DNA of 16,540 bases, taken from assembly GCA_964617385.1 (NCBI GenBank), contig CAZTYX010000028.1, positions 1 through 16,540 of the forward strand, in the 5' to 3' direction. Positions 1 to 7,216 of this stretch are shown here, piece by piece. The notes under the pieces were generated by a model. The model was not told the origin of the DNA. It saw only the letters and a program-made list of their open reading frames with translations, and did no database searches. Each line of letters starts with the position of its first letter. Positions within the stretch are counted from its first letter, which is position 1. The stretch comes from JADHMP01 sp964617385. GTDB lineage: Bacteria > Bacteroidota > Bacteroidia > Flavobacteriales > Flavobacteriaceae. The position numbers and the translations under genes are program-made.

Positions 1-494
1 GGTATGGTGCAGGCTTTAAAGAAGCCATCACTGAACCAGGTGATTGGTCAATTGGACTTACTGGTTTTGGCGAAGTATTGCCTTATCATGAAAACAAAAT
101 GGAGTTGGACTTCAACAAGCTTGACGAATGGGGTTTACCCACTGTAACATTTGATGCAGGTATTAAGGAAAATGAGCTTAATATGCGTAAAGATATGATG
201 CAACAAGCTGCAGAAATGTTGGAAGAAGCGGGGGTGAAAAACATCCAAACCTATGACGCTCCCTACATACTAGGAAATGGTATTCATGAGATGGGAACCG
301 CTCGTATGGGACGTGATCCTAAAACTTCCATTTTGAATGGAAACAACCAGGTGCACGAAGTGCCCAACGTTTTTGTTACCGATGGAGCATCCATGGCTTC
401 GGCAGGAAACGTTAACCCTTCGTTAACTTATATGGCCTTAACGGCAAGAGCAGCAAATTTTGCTGTTGAAGAACTGAAAAAAATGAATTTATAA
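1..494 (+). CDS. GMC family FAD-dependent oxidoreductase, C-terminal part (5' end outside window)
   Basis: The reading frame is open from base 3 to the TAA at 492-494, so this is the last ~163 residues of a longer protein that begins left of the window. It carries the GMC oxidoreductase C-terminal domain: the HEMGTARMG motif, whose first His is the usual substrate-side catalytic residue, then the VHEVPNVFVTDGA strand that closes the FAD site, and the GNVNPSLTYMALTARAA helix whose Asn/Pro is the second catalytic position. The family oxidises alcohols, sugars or polyols with FAD. The next gene, 18 bases downstream, encodes a gluconate 2-dehydrogenase subunit 3-like protein, so this is probably the large subunit of a membrane- or periplasm-associated sugar/polyol dehydrogenase rather than a cytoplasmic choline dehydrogenase. 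Substrate cannot be read from the C-terminus. Confidence 0.93.
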   Translation, partial: YGAGFKEAITEPGDWSIGLTGFGEVLPYHENKMELDFNKLDEWGLPTVTFDAGIKENELNMRKDMMQQAAEMLEEAGVKNIQTYDAPYILGNGIHEMGTARMGRDPKTSILNGNNQVHEVPNVFVTDGASMASAGNVNPSLTYMALTARAANFAVEELKKMNL

Positions 495-512
495 AAACCA
501 ATACAATTTCAA

Positions 513-1082
513 ATGGATAGAAGAAAAGCATTGCAAAATATGGGATGGGGTTTAGGCGCCGTGGCTGCTACCCCTGCCCTTTCCACTCTTTTTCAAAGTT
601 GCCAAACAGCACCTTCTTGGACACCCAAGTTTTTTGCTCCTTCACAATGGAACATGATCAATGAATTGATGGAACTTATTATTCCAGAAACTGATATTCC
701 TGGAGCCAAATCATTAAAATTGGCGGCATTTTCAGATGCCTATATTGATGCGGTTTTGGATGAAGAACGTCAAAAGCAAATTCAAAGTTCTATTGATGCC
801 TTTGAAGCACAAACGCTTAAAGATAGTGGCAAAAGCAGCTTTGATGCTGTAAGTGTAGAGGACTTAGATGCCCAATTGGCCAAATATCTTAAAGGAGAAA
901 CACCTGAAGGCGAAGAAGTTGCAGCAGGCTTTGCCAACGAATTGCGCAGCTTTGCTGTTCGTGCGTTTAAAACCAATGAATTTATTGGTGAGCAAGTAAT
1001 GGCCTATGCACCCATCCCAGGGGAGCAAAGAGGTTGTGTTGACCTGATGGAAGCTACCGGCGGAAAAGCCTGGTCTCTATAA
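513..1082 (+). CDS. Gluconate 2-dehydrogenase subunit 3 family protein, Tat-type signal
   Basis: This 189-residue protein starts with MDRRKALQNMGWGLG, a twin-arginine (Arg3-Arg4) signal followed by a hydrophobic stretch, and a Cys at residue 30 (LFQSC) that could be a loose lipobox. The rest matches the gluconate 2-dehydrogenase subunit 3 family: an N-terminal segment around residues 38-75 (FFAPSQWNMINELMELIIPETDIPGA), which is the hallmark, then a helical body ending in the conserved C-terminal GCVDLMEATGGKAW. In this family the small subunit helps export or stabilise its FAD-containing GMC partner, which itself lacks a signal and travels with it. The gene lies 18 bases after the GMC gene, fitting a two-subunit unit. 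Its stop overlaps the stop of the convergent cytochrome gene. Assignment to the family is strong; the substrate of the complex is unknown. Confidence 0.9.
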   Translation: MDRRKALQNMGWGLGAVAATPALSTLFQSCQTAPSWTPKFFAPSQWNMINELMELIIPETDIPGAKSLKLAAFSDAYIDAVLDEERQKQIQSSIDAFEAQTLKDSGKSSFDAVSVEDLDAQLAKYLKGETPEGEEVAAGFANELRSFAVRAFKTNEFIGEQVMAYAPIPGEQRGCVDLMEATGGKAWSL

Positions 1083-1559
1083 GGTTCGTAAATATTCTGT
1101 GATGGCTCTGGCCTCGTCTTGAGTGAGGTTTTGGTTGAGCATCATCACATTGTTATATTCTTGAAGCAGGGCTTTAGCAATAGGGTCCTGCTTTAACATT
1201 TCAGTAGGGTTTAATAACATATTCATCACCCACTCTGGACTGCGTCTTTCAAAAACACCTTGCATGGCCGGACCAATCAATTTGCGATCGGGCATATGGC
1301 ACGCCATACATTTTTGCTTAAAAGAAGTTTCGCCACTGGCGGCCAAATCGGCATTAATGGTTTCAGGCCAATCCATTGTGGTGATAGGACCAATTCCTTT
1401 GTTGTCTAAATCAATTGGCACAGCACCCGACTTTTGAGCAGCAGGACTCTTTTTTTCTTCCTTTTGTGTGCGGTTATATTCAAATCCTTTTTTCTCTTTT
1501 GGGGCTTCTCCACATCCAATCACTAGGCCTAAAAAAAGCACTCCAATTAATTTTTTCAT
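1077..1559 (-). CDS. Mono-haem c-type cytochrome, probable lipoprotein
   Basis: I start this 160-residue protein at the ATG at 1559 because it gives a clean lipoprotein signal, MKKLIGVLFLGLVIGC, with the lipidated Cys at 16; an in-frame extension to 1661 would put a Lys-rich segment before the signal and is unlikely. After a Lys/Glu-rich linker (residues 20-50) comes a single class I cytochrome c domain with the haem motif CMACH (Cys84, Cys87, His88), IGPAMQGV, and a C-terminal MMLNQNLTQDEARAITEYL helix whose Met is the probable sixth ligand. It would be anchored in the envelope and shuttle electrons. The convergent neighbours encode a GMC dehydrogenase and its small subunit, for which this cytochrome is a plausible acceptor, although it lies on the opposite strand and is transcribed separately. 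Confidence 0.9.
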   Translation of the reverse strand: MKKLIGVLFLGLVIGCGEAPKEKKGFEYNRTQKEEKKSPAAQKSGAVPIDLDNKGIGPITTMDWPETINADLAASGETSFKQKCMACHMPDRKLIGPAMQGVFERRSPEWVMNMLLNPTEMLKQDPIAKALLQEYNNVMMLNQNLTQDEARAITEYLRTL

Positions 1560-1614
1560 CGGTTTAATTTTTGCTAAAAATAGAAAAAGAATAGCTTTAA
1601 CAAAAAATAAAGTT

Positions 1615-2094
1615 TTGTTTTTAAAGTCTTTTGAAATTCGGTGGAACGACTTAGATGCCAATCGCCACCTCGCAAATATTACCTATTTAAGTTATGCCTC
1701 CGAAACCCGAATGGGTTTGCTCAACGCATTGGGAATTACACATGCAAGCCTCACAGAAATGGGCATTGGTCCTATCATTTTTAATGAAAGCCTCACCTAT
1801 TTTAAAGAGGTATTGCCCGATGACGAAATTCGAGTGTCCTGTCAACTGGCCGGTTTGAGTGATCACGGCACCTTTTTTGCTTTTGAACACAATTATTATA
1901 ACAAAGCCGGGAAAAATGTTGCCCGCTGTGATATGATGGGCGGCTGGATTGATCTAAAAACCCGAAAATTGGCGGCTTTACCCAAAACCCTTTGGAAACA
2001 TTTTGAGGCGTTGCCCAAAACAGCTTCCTTTAAAACATTGACTCCTGCCGACACGCGAAAAGAGGGCGTAAAACCAAAAGATTTGGAGGGTTAA
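1615..2094 (+). CDS. Acyl-CoA thioesterase, 4HBT/YbgC hotdog family (TTG start)
   Basis: The conserved domain begins at SFEIRWNDLDANRHLAN, with the 4HBT-family D-x-D...H cluster (Asp12, Asp14, His18 from the chosen start) expected to activate water for thioester hydrolysis. A hotdog-fold body follows (ETRMGLLNALG, GPIIFNESLTYFKEV, NYYNKAGKNVARCDMMGGWIDL). The only in-frame ATG is at 1468, inside the divergent cytochrome gene and its signal peptide, and would add 49 residues of implausible sequence. A TTG at 1615 gives MFLKSFEIRW, the length and N-terminus usual for flavobacterial members (159 residues), so I chose it. The product probably hydrolyses an acyl-CoA in the cytoplasm; chain specificity is unknown. 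It stands alone: divergent from the cytochrome gene and convergent with the permease gene. Confidence 0.82.
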   Translation: MFLKSFEIRWNDLDANRHLANITYLSYASETRMGLLNALGITHASLTEMGIGPIIFNESLTYFKEVLPDDEIRVSCQLAGLSDHGTFFAFEHNYYNKAGKNVARCDMMGGWIDLKTRKLAALPKTLWKHFEALPKTASFKTLTPADTRKEGVKPKDLEG

Positions 2095-2118
2095 AATGCT
2101 TCTATATGTAGAGTGCGA

Positions 2119-3018
2119 TTATGTGGTTTTGGCGCTCCCTTTTTTAGAGACTAAATAGACCCCTAAAAAAACGAGTGCACAAGCCATTGTTTTAATCCAA
2201 TCCAAATGATCATTGCCTGTAAACAAGGCATAAAAAATAGCAATAAGGGGTTGCAGATAGGTGAAAGCGCCAATGGTAGAGGCGTTGAGGGTTTTTAGCG
2301 CAAAAACATTTAATAGATAAGCAAAAAATGTGGTGCCCAAAACCACATAGCCCATGCGCCAAAGAGCATCGAAGGGCAAATTTGGCCAATCGACCGCGAG
2401 AAATTCTTGTACAGTGATCGGAAAAGTTAAAACAACACCCATAGGAAAAATCCATTTCATCAAGGTTACGGTATGGTATTTTTGAGTGAGGGGTTTAATG
2501 ATTACCAAATAGGCGCCAAAGCAAGAGGCATTAATGAGCAACATAATATTCCCCAAAGGGATGTTGGGGGCGTTTGGAACGACACCAGGAGATTGATTGA
2601 ACACCAAAGCCAAGGCACCGATAAAGCCCAAAACGATGCCTAATACTTTAAGCGACGACAATCGTTCTTTTAAAAAAATAGCCGAAAGGATTAAAATGAT
2701 GATGGGAGTGAGGGTCACAATCACACCGCTGTTAATGGGAGTGGATAATTCCAGTCCTTTAAAAAACATCAACATGTTGATGCACATGCCAAAAAGGGCA
2801 GCAAAAAAAAGGCGTTTAAAATCATTTTTGGCAATGCGCTCTTTGGGGAAAAAAGGACTCACCCCCCAAAACAAAAGGGAAGCCCCCACCACACGCAGCA
2901 TAATAAACCCAAAAGCACCAATATGATGCGGCATCACCACTTTTGCAACCGTATGATTGAGCCCATAGATGGTGGTGGCTGCAAGGGCAGCCAAAAGGGC
3001 AAGGGTTCTATTGTTCAT
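2119..3018 (-). CDS. EamA-family (DMT superfamily) transporter
   Basis: This is a 299-residue, very hydrophobic protein with about ten membrane helices arranged as two tandem EamA repeats, roughly residues 6-138 and 153-290. Repeat 1 shows the typical TPIIILILSAIFLKERLSSLKVLGIVLG segment, and repeat 2 the matching YLQPLIAIFYALFTG...DWIKTMACALVFLGVYLVSKK. DMT permeases of this type usually export metabolites or amino acids, and the substrate here cannot be told. Its ATG at 3018 lies 11 bases inside the end of the upstream ArsC-like gene, so the two are probably translated from one message. The 24-base gap to the convergent thioesterase gene contains no strong terminator that I can see. Confidence 0.92.
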   Translation of the reverse strand: MNNRTLALLAALAATTIYGLNHTVAKVVMPHHIGAFGFIMLRVVGASLLFWGVSPFFPKERIAKNDFKRLFFAALFGMCINMLMFFKGLELSTPINSGVIVTLTPIIILILSAIFLKERLSSLKVLGIVLGFIGALALVFNQSPGVVPNAPNIPLGNIMLLINASCFGAYLVIIKPLTQKYHTVTLMKWIFPMGVVLTFPITVQEFLAVDWPNLPFDALWRMGYVVLGTTFFAYLLNVFALKTLNASTIGAFTYLQPLIAIFYALFTGNDHLDWIKTMACALVFLGVYLVSKKGSAKTT

Positions 3019-3364
3019 TTAAAAACGCTTGAGCGGCAGCAACCACCTTAGGGCTATTGCCTATAAAAATGTTATTATCCACACACAAAACCGGTCTTTT
3101 TAAAAAACTATAATGCTCCAAAACAAGGTTTTTGTAATCCTCTTCGGTCATCTTTTTTTCTTTGAGATTACGGGTTTTGTAGAGTTGTGCTCGTTTGCTA
3201 AACAGGGCTTCATAACTCCCAGAAAGATCTTTGAGGGTTTCTAGAACATTGGGGGTTAGGGGTGTTTTTTTTATATCCACGAGTGCAATGGTTTCGGGAA
3301 GCGAAAGGGATTGAAGAATTTTTTTACAAGTGGAACAATTGCTTAAGTAATAAAAAACACGCAT
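3008..3364 (-). CDS. ArsC/Spx-like thioredoxin-fold protein
   Basis: From the ATG at 3364 the protein has 118 residues, typical for the ArsC/Spx/YffB family; a longer in-frame start at 3385 adds only seven residues before the first beta strand and is less likely. The N-terminus reads MRVFYYLSNCSTCKKIL, with a CxxC pair (Cys10, Cys13) at the active-site loop, and the family's Arg-Pro signature occurs at residues 90-91 (FLKRPVLCVDNN). True arsenate reductases use one Cys with glutathione or glutaredoxin, whereas Spx-type regulators use CxxC, so the sequence does not fix the role: thiol reductase, arsenate reductase or Spx-like protein. It overlaps the permease gene by 11 bases. No other arsenic genes are near, which argues against an ars operon. 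Confidence 0.85.
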   Translation of the reverse strand: MRVFYYLSNCSTCKKILQSLSLPETIALVDIKKTPLTPNVLETLKDLSGSYEALFSKRAQLYKTRNLKEKKMTEEDYKNLVLEHYSFLKRPVLCVDNNIFIGNSPKVVAAAQAFLNEQ

Positions 3365-3431
3365 GGCTTTTGATTGATACTGCAAAGAAAATCATTTTTG
3401 TAGAACCCAGAGGCAATTATGTAATTTGCAA

Positions 3432-3439
3432 TACCTTTG
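3432..3439 (+). promoter_or_regulatory. Bacteroidetes-type -7 promoter element (TACCTTTG)
   Basis: TACCTTTG is an exact match to the TAnnTTTG -7 consensus of Bacteroidetes primary-sigma promoters and is followed by CA, as is common. It lies 24 bases before the ATG of the cystathionine synthase-like gene, which would give a short 5' leader of under 20 bases. A well-spaced TTG -33 element is not evident; the nearest TTG at 3398-3400 is too far upstream. It would drive the three-gene run 3464-6589. Confidence 0.6.
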
Positions 3440-3463
3440 CAGCGGTATTTATGTAAACTGATC

Positions 3464-4615
3464 ATGAAGAAAAAAATGCATTTTAACAGTGCCACCATCC
3501 ACGGTGGGCAAGCACCTGATAAAGCCTATGGTGCTGTGATGCCTCCCATTTATCAAACTTCAACCTATGCTCAAACCACACCAGGTGGGCATCAAGGGTA
3601 TGAATACAGTCGCACACACAACCCTACCCGAAAAGCCCTTGAGCAGGCTATGGCCAGCATAGAAGAGGGAGCGCATGGGTTGGCTTTTGCCTCTGGTTTG
3701 GCTGCCATGGATGCCGTGTTGAAATTATTACAACCCGGTGATGAGGTGCTTTCTACCAATGATCTTTATGGGGGCTCATATCGTTTGTTTACAAAAATTT
3801 TCGAACCGCTTGGCATTCAATTCCGATTTATTGGAATGCAAAATGCCACTACCCTAGCAGCGGCTATTTCAGCCAAAACAAAATTGATTTGGGTAGAAAC
3901 CCCAACCAATCCCATGATGCAAGTGGTGGATATTGAAGCCATTGCTTTGTTGGCAAAAAAGCACAAAATTTTATTAGCCGTTGACAATACCTTTGCCTCG
4001 CCTTATTTGCAACAACCCCTCACTTTGGGGGCCGATATTGTGATGCATTCTGCTACAAAATACATCGGTGGTCATTCCGATTTAATTTTAGGCAGTTTGG
4101 TGGTGAACGATGCCGCCCTTGCAGAACGCTTGGCTTTTATCCAAAACGCCAGTGGTGCCGTGCCAGGGCCTATGGATTGTTTTTTGGCGCTGCGCGGAAT
4201 TAAAACGTTGGCCGTGCGCATGCAACGACACTGCGAAAATGCAGCAGCCATTGCTCATTTTTTAAAAAATCATCCCAAAATAGAAAAGGTCTATTGGCCT
4301 GGTTTTGAAGATCATCCCAATCATGCAGTAGCCAAACGCCAAATGAACGATTTTGGAGGCATGCTTTCTTTTGTAACAAAAGGGGCAGATTATGCAGCGG
4401 CCATTAATATTGTGGAACGCCTAGAACTCTTTACACTGGCCGAATCTCTTGGCGGCGTAGAAAGTTTAGCAGGCCATCCTGCCAGCATGACCCACGCTTC
4501 AATCCCCAAAGAGGTGAGAGAACAAAGCGGTGTGGTTGACGCCCTCATTCGATTGAGTGTGGGCATTGAAGATGTGCGCGATTTAATAGCCGATTTGGAA
4601 CAGGCCATTGGTTAA
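3464..4615 (+). CDS. Cystathionine gamma-synthase/lyase-type PLP enzyme
   Basis: From the ATG at 3464 this is a 383-residue Cys/Met-metabolism PLP enzyme of normal length. The start just after the promoter-like TACCTTTG is preferred over an ATG at 3437 that lies inside that element. Family marks are all present: PPIYQTSTYAQ near the N-terminus, YEYSRTHNPTR (phosphate-binding Tyr48 and Arg50), FASGLAAMDAV, DLYGGSYR, the PLP-ring Asp174 in AVDNTFASPY, and the Schiff-base Lys199 in MHSATKYIGGHSD. The C-terminus has SLGGVESLAGHPASMTHASIP and RLSVGIEDVRDLIADL. It may make cystathionine from an activated homoserine ester and cysteine, or cleave cystathionine; these enzymes are too alike to separate by eye. 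It is first in a tight run with the lpxH-like and hflX genes. Confidence 0.93.
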   Translation: MKKKMHFNSATIHGGQAPDKAYGAVMPPIYQTSTYAQTTPGGHQGYEYSRTHNPTRKALEQAMASIEEGAHGLAFASGLAAMDAVLKLLQPGDEVLSTNDLYGGSYRLFTKIFEPLGIQFRFIGMQNATTLAAAISAKTKLIWVETPTNPMMQVVDIEAIALLAKKHKILLAVDNTFASPYLQQPLTLGADIVMHSATKYIGGHSDLILGSLVVNDAALAERLAFIQNASGAVPGPMDCFLALRGIKTLAVRMQRHCENAAAIAHFLKNHPKIEKVYWPGFEDHPNHAVAKRQMNDFGGMLSFVTKGADYAAAINIVERLELFTLAESLGGVESLAGHPASMTHASIPKEVREQSGVVDALIRLSVGIEDVRDLIADLEQAIG

Positions 4616-4616
4616 G

Positions 4617-5381
4617 ATGAAACGTTCCCAAAATAAAAAAATATACTTTGCCTCAGATCAACACTTTGGAGCACCCAACGCAGCCGAGAGTAGAAAAAGA
4701 GAGCTTAACTTTATAGCTTGGCTAGACCATATATCCCAAGACGCAGAAGCGCTTTATCTCTTGGGCGACCTTTTCGATTTTTGGGTAGAATATAAAAAGG
4801 TGGTTCCCAAAGGTTTTGTGCGTGTGTTGGGCAAATTGGCACAAATGGTGGATGCGGGTGTTTCTATCCATTATTTTGTGGGGAACCACGATTTGTGGAT
4901 GAACGATTATTTTGAGGTCGAATTAGGTATTCCCGTGCACCACACCTCACAAGAAATAGCGTGGAATAACAAAACGTTTCTTATTGGTCATGGCGATGGT
5001 TTGGGTCCTGGTGATTTTGGATATAAACGCATGAAAAAAGTTTTTACAAATCCAGTAGCACAATGGTTATTTCGACGGCTACCCACCCTATGGGGTGTTG
5101 GTCTTGGGCAGTATTTGTCGTTAAAAAACAAATTGATTTCAGGCAATGAAGTACCCGAATTTTTGGGGAATGACAAAGAATGGCTTGTGCAGTATTGCAA
5201 CGAAAAAGAACAAGAAAAAAAGCATGATTATTATGTCTTCGGCCATCGGCATTTGCCGCTCAATATTGCCTTAGAGGGCGGGGCCACCTATGTCAACTTG
5301 GGCGATTGGCTGAAACACAACACCTATGCTGTTTTTGATGGTCGCACCATGGCACTAAAAACCTGGAACACGGCTCCATGA
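4617..5381 (+). CDS. lpxH: UDP-2,3-diacylglucosamine diphosphatase (LpxH-like metallophosphoesterase)
   Basis: This 254-residue calcineurin-like phosphoesterase carries the full set of metal-binding motifs: SDQHFG (Asp14, His16), GDLFDFW (Asp51, Asp54), GNHD (Asn90, His91, Asp92), GHGD (His125) and GHRH (His210, His212). The DLFDFW signature and overall length match LpxH-type enzymes, which remove UMP from UDP-2,3-diacylglucosamine to give lipid X in lipid A synthesis at the cytoplasmic face of the inner membrane. The ATG at 4617 lies one base after the preceding stop; a TTG at 4608 is possible but less likely. The stop overlaps the hflX start as ATGA. The main doubt is whether it is LpxH proper or a related UDP-sugar pyrophosphatase. 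Confidence 0.85.
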   Translation: MKRSQNKKIYFASDQHFGAPNAAESRKRELNFIAWLDHISQDAEALYLLGDLFDFWVEYKKVVPKGFVRVLGKLAQMVDAGVSIHYFVGNHDLWMNDYFEVELGIPVHHTSQEIAWNNKTFLIGHGDGLGPGDFGYKRMKKVFTNPVAQWLFRRLPTLWGVGLGQYLSLKNKLISGNEVPEFLGNDKEWLVQYCNEKEQEKKHDYYVFGHRHLPLNIALEGGATYVNLGDWLKHNTYAVFDGRTMALKTWNTAP

Positions 5382-6589
5382 TAGAAGAAAAGAACCTAGA
5401 CTTAGAAAAAACCATTCTGGTTGGAATCATTCATTCCAATCAAGATGCGGAGCAATCGAAAGAATATTTAGATGAGTTGGCCTTTTTGGCCCTCACAGCA
5501 GGAGGTGATGTTTGTCAGCGTTTTGTGCAGCGTATAGAAGTGCCACACCCCAAAACATTTATTGGTTCTGGAAAGATGGATGAAGTGGCCCATTATGTAA
5601 AAGAGAACGAAATTACTACGGTCATATTTGATGACGAATTGACCCCCGCCCAACAAGGAAATATAGAAAAGCTTTTAAGATGTAAAATCCTAGACCGCAC
5701 GGGATTGATTCTTGACATATTTGCCCAACGCGCACAAACCAGTTATGCGCGCACCCAAGTGGAACTGGCACAGTATGAATATTTGTTGCCGCGCCTCAAA
5801 GGATTGTGGACGCACTTGGAACGCCAACGTGGAGGAATTGGTATGCGGGGGCCAGGAGAAACAGAAATTGAGACAGACCGCCGTATTGTGCGGGATAAAA
5901 TTGCCCTATTAAAGAAAAAGTTAGGGGTCATAGACAAGCAAATGGCCACGCAAAGAGGCAACCGTGGGGCGCTGGTTCGAGTGGCCTTGGTGGGCTATAC
6001 GAATGTGGGCAAATCGACCTTGATGAACGTGGTGGCTAAAAGCAAAGTGTTTGCCGAAAATAAACTTTTTGCCACCTTAGACACCACTGTGCGAAAAGTG
6101 GTGGTGGGCAATCTGCCTTTTTTATTAAGTGACACCGTTGGGTTTATTCGCAAGTTGCCCACCCAATTGGTAGAGTCGTTTAAAAGCACGTTGGATGAAG
6201 TAAAAGAAGCAGATTTGTTGTTGCACGTGGTGGATATTGCCCATCCCAATTTTGAAGAACATATAGATTCTGTAAATCAAATTTTAAAAGAAATTGAGTG
6301 CTTAGACAAACCCACGCTAATTGTGTTTAATAAAATTGATGCTTATCAACCCGAACCTTGGGATGACACCGATCTCACAGCCGTGCGCAAACCCAAACAC
6401 TATAGCCTAGCTGAATGGGAACAAACATGGATGCACCGAATGAATGGGCAGGCGCTTTTTATTTCGGCGCTCAATAAAGAAAACTTAGAAAGTTTTCGTA
6501 AACGAGTGTATCAAGAGGTGCGAAAAATTCACATTACTCGTTTTCCCTACAATCATTTTCTCTACCCCGAAATGGTGGAGGGGGAATGA
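5378..6589 (+). CDS. hflX: Ribosome-associated GTPase HflX
   Basis: This 403-residue protein has the two-part HflX layout. The N-terminal HflX domain runs through about residue 195 and includes PHPKTFIGSGKMDEV, FDDELTPAQQGNIEK, DRTGLILDIFAQRAQTSYA and the Gly-rich RGGIGMRGPGETEIETDRR. The G domain follows: G1 GYTNVGKST (206-214), the switch with DTVGFIRKLP (252-261), and G4 NKID (318-321), then ISALNKENL as G5. HflX splits or rescues stalled 70S ribosomes, notably under stress, and has ATP/GTPase activity. It begins four bases inside the LpxH-like gene, so the two are translationally coupled. The last ~30 residues form a short beta-rich tail, normal for the family. Only nine bases separate its stop from that of the convergent recombinase. 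Confidence 0.96.
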   Translation: MIEEKNLDLEKTILVGIIHSNQDAEQSKEYLDELAFLALTAGGDVCQRFVQRIEVPHPKTFIGSGKMDEVAHYVKENEITTVIFDDELTPAQQGNIEKLLRCKILDRTGLILDIFAQRAQTSYARTQVELAQYEYLLPRLKGLWTHLERQRGGIGMRGPGETEIETDRRIVRDKIALLKKKLGVIDKQMATQRGNRGALVRVALVGYTNVGKSTLMNVVAKSKVFAENKLFATLDTTVRKVVVGNLPFLLSDTVGFIRKLPTQLVESFKSTLDEVKEADLLLHVVDIAHPNFEEHIDSVNQILKEIECLDKPTLIVFNKIDAYQPEPWDDTDLTAVRKPKHYSLAEWEQTWMHRMNGQALFISALNKENLESFRKRVYQEVRKIHITRFPYNHFLYPEMVEGE

Positions 6590-6598
6590 GTTGGTGTT

Positions 6599-7216
6599 TT
6601 ACTTCAACTGGTCTAGCGGATTTGTAATGTTGTTTTTTGAGACTTTGGTGAGGTGGGTATAAAGCTCCGTGGTTTTGATAGAATTATGGCCTAACAATTC
6701 CTGCACGTATCTGATATTGATGCCGTTTTCGAGTTGGTGTGTGGCATAGGAATGGCGTAGTATATGGGGCGTTACGGATTTTTGAATTTGGGCTTCTTGT
6801 GCATATTTTTTGATAAAACTCTGTATGCTTTTTGCGGTATATTTTCCACCTTTTTGCCCTTCAAAAAGGTACTTTTTAGGACGGTAGGCCAAATAGTATT
6901 GCCTAAGGTTTTGGAGCAATATTAGTGGCAAGGGCAACACACGGTCTTTTTTGCCCTTAGCCGCACGAACCGTAAGGCGCATGGCAGAAGAATCTATATC
7001 TGTAATTTTTAATGCGATAACCTCTGAGACCCGCAATCCACAGCCATAGAGAATTTTTAAAATGCAGCCATGTTTAAGGTTGGTGCATTGTTGCAACAGT
7101 CTTTTAATTTCCGGAACCGTTAAATAATTGGGAAGCGGTTTGGATTTGCGTTTGGGATAAAGTGGCGAGAGGTCTAGTTTGTTTTTTCTTGCAAAGTTTA
7201 GTACTAACTCACGCAA
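6599..7216 (-). pseudogene. Tyrosine recombinase (phage-integrase family), catalytic domain only
   Basis: The 205 residues from the TTG at 7216 cover a whole tyrosine-recombinase catalytic domain: Arg62 in CGLRVSEV, Lys88 in AKGKKDR, His151/Arg154 in HILRHSYATH, His177 in LLGHNSI and the nucleophile Tyr186 in ELYTHL. It resembles the Bacteroidetes integrases that read YRPKKYLFEGQ before the second half of the domain. These are usually 270-370 residues, with an N-terminal SAM-like core-binding domain of about 90-110 residues that is missing here. The codon directly before the TTG is an in-frame TAG (7217-7219), and no ATG occurs in frame before residue 79. I could not find the missing part in other frames upstream, so a 5' deletion is the simplest reading. 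Alternatively it is a short FimB/FimE-like recombinase of about 200 residues, which would be intact; I favour a remnant. Confidence 0.7.

Noticed and set aside
1468..1614. N-terminal extension of the thioesterase gene from the ATG at 1468
   Set aside because: It overlaps the cytochrome signal peptide on the other strand and gives a sequence unlike the family's N-terminus.
1560..1661. N-terminal extension of the cytochrome gene to 1661
   Set aside because: It would place 34 residues before a clean lipoprotein signal peptide and would overlap the thioesterase gene.
2597..2926. Plus-strand open frame of 109 codons inside the EamA permease gene
   Set aside because: Basic, low-complexity translation opposite a convincing ten-helix permease; a shadow of that gene.
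6585..6610. Short inverted repeat AGTTG...CAACT in the hflX/recombinase junction as a bidirectional terminator
   Set aside because: Only five base pairs with a ten-base loop and no T run; too weak to annotate.
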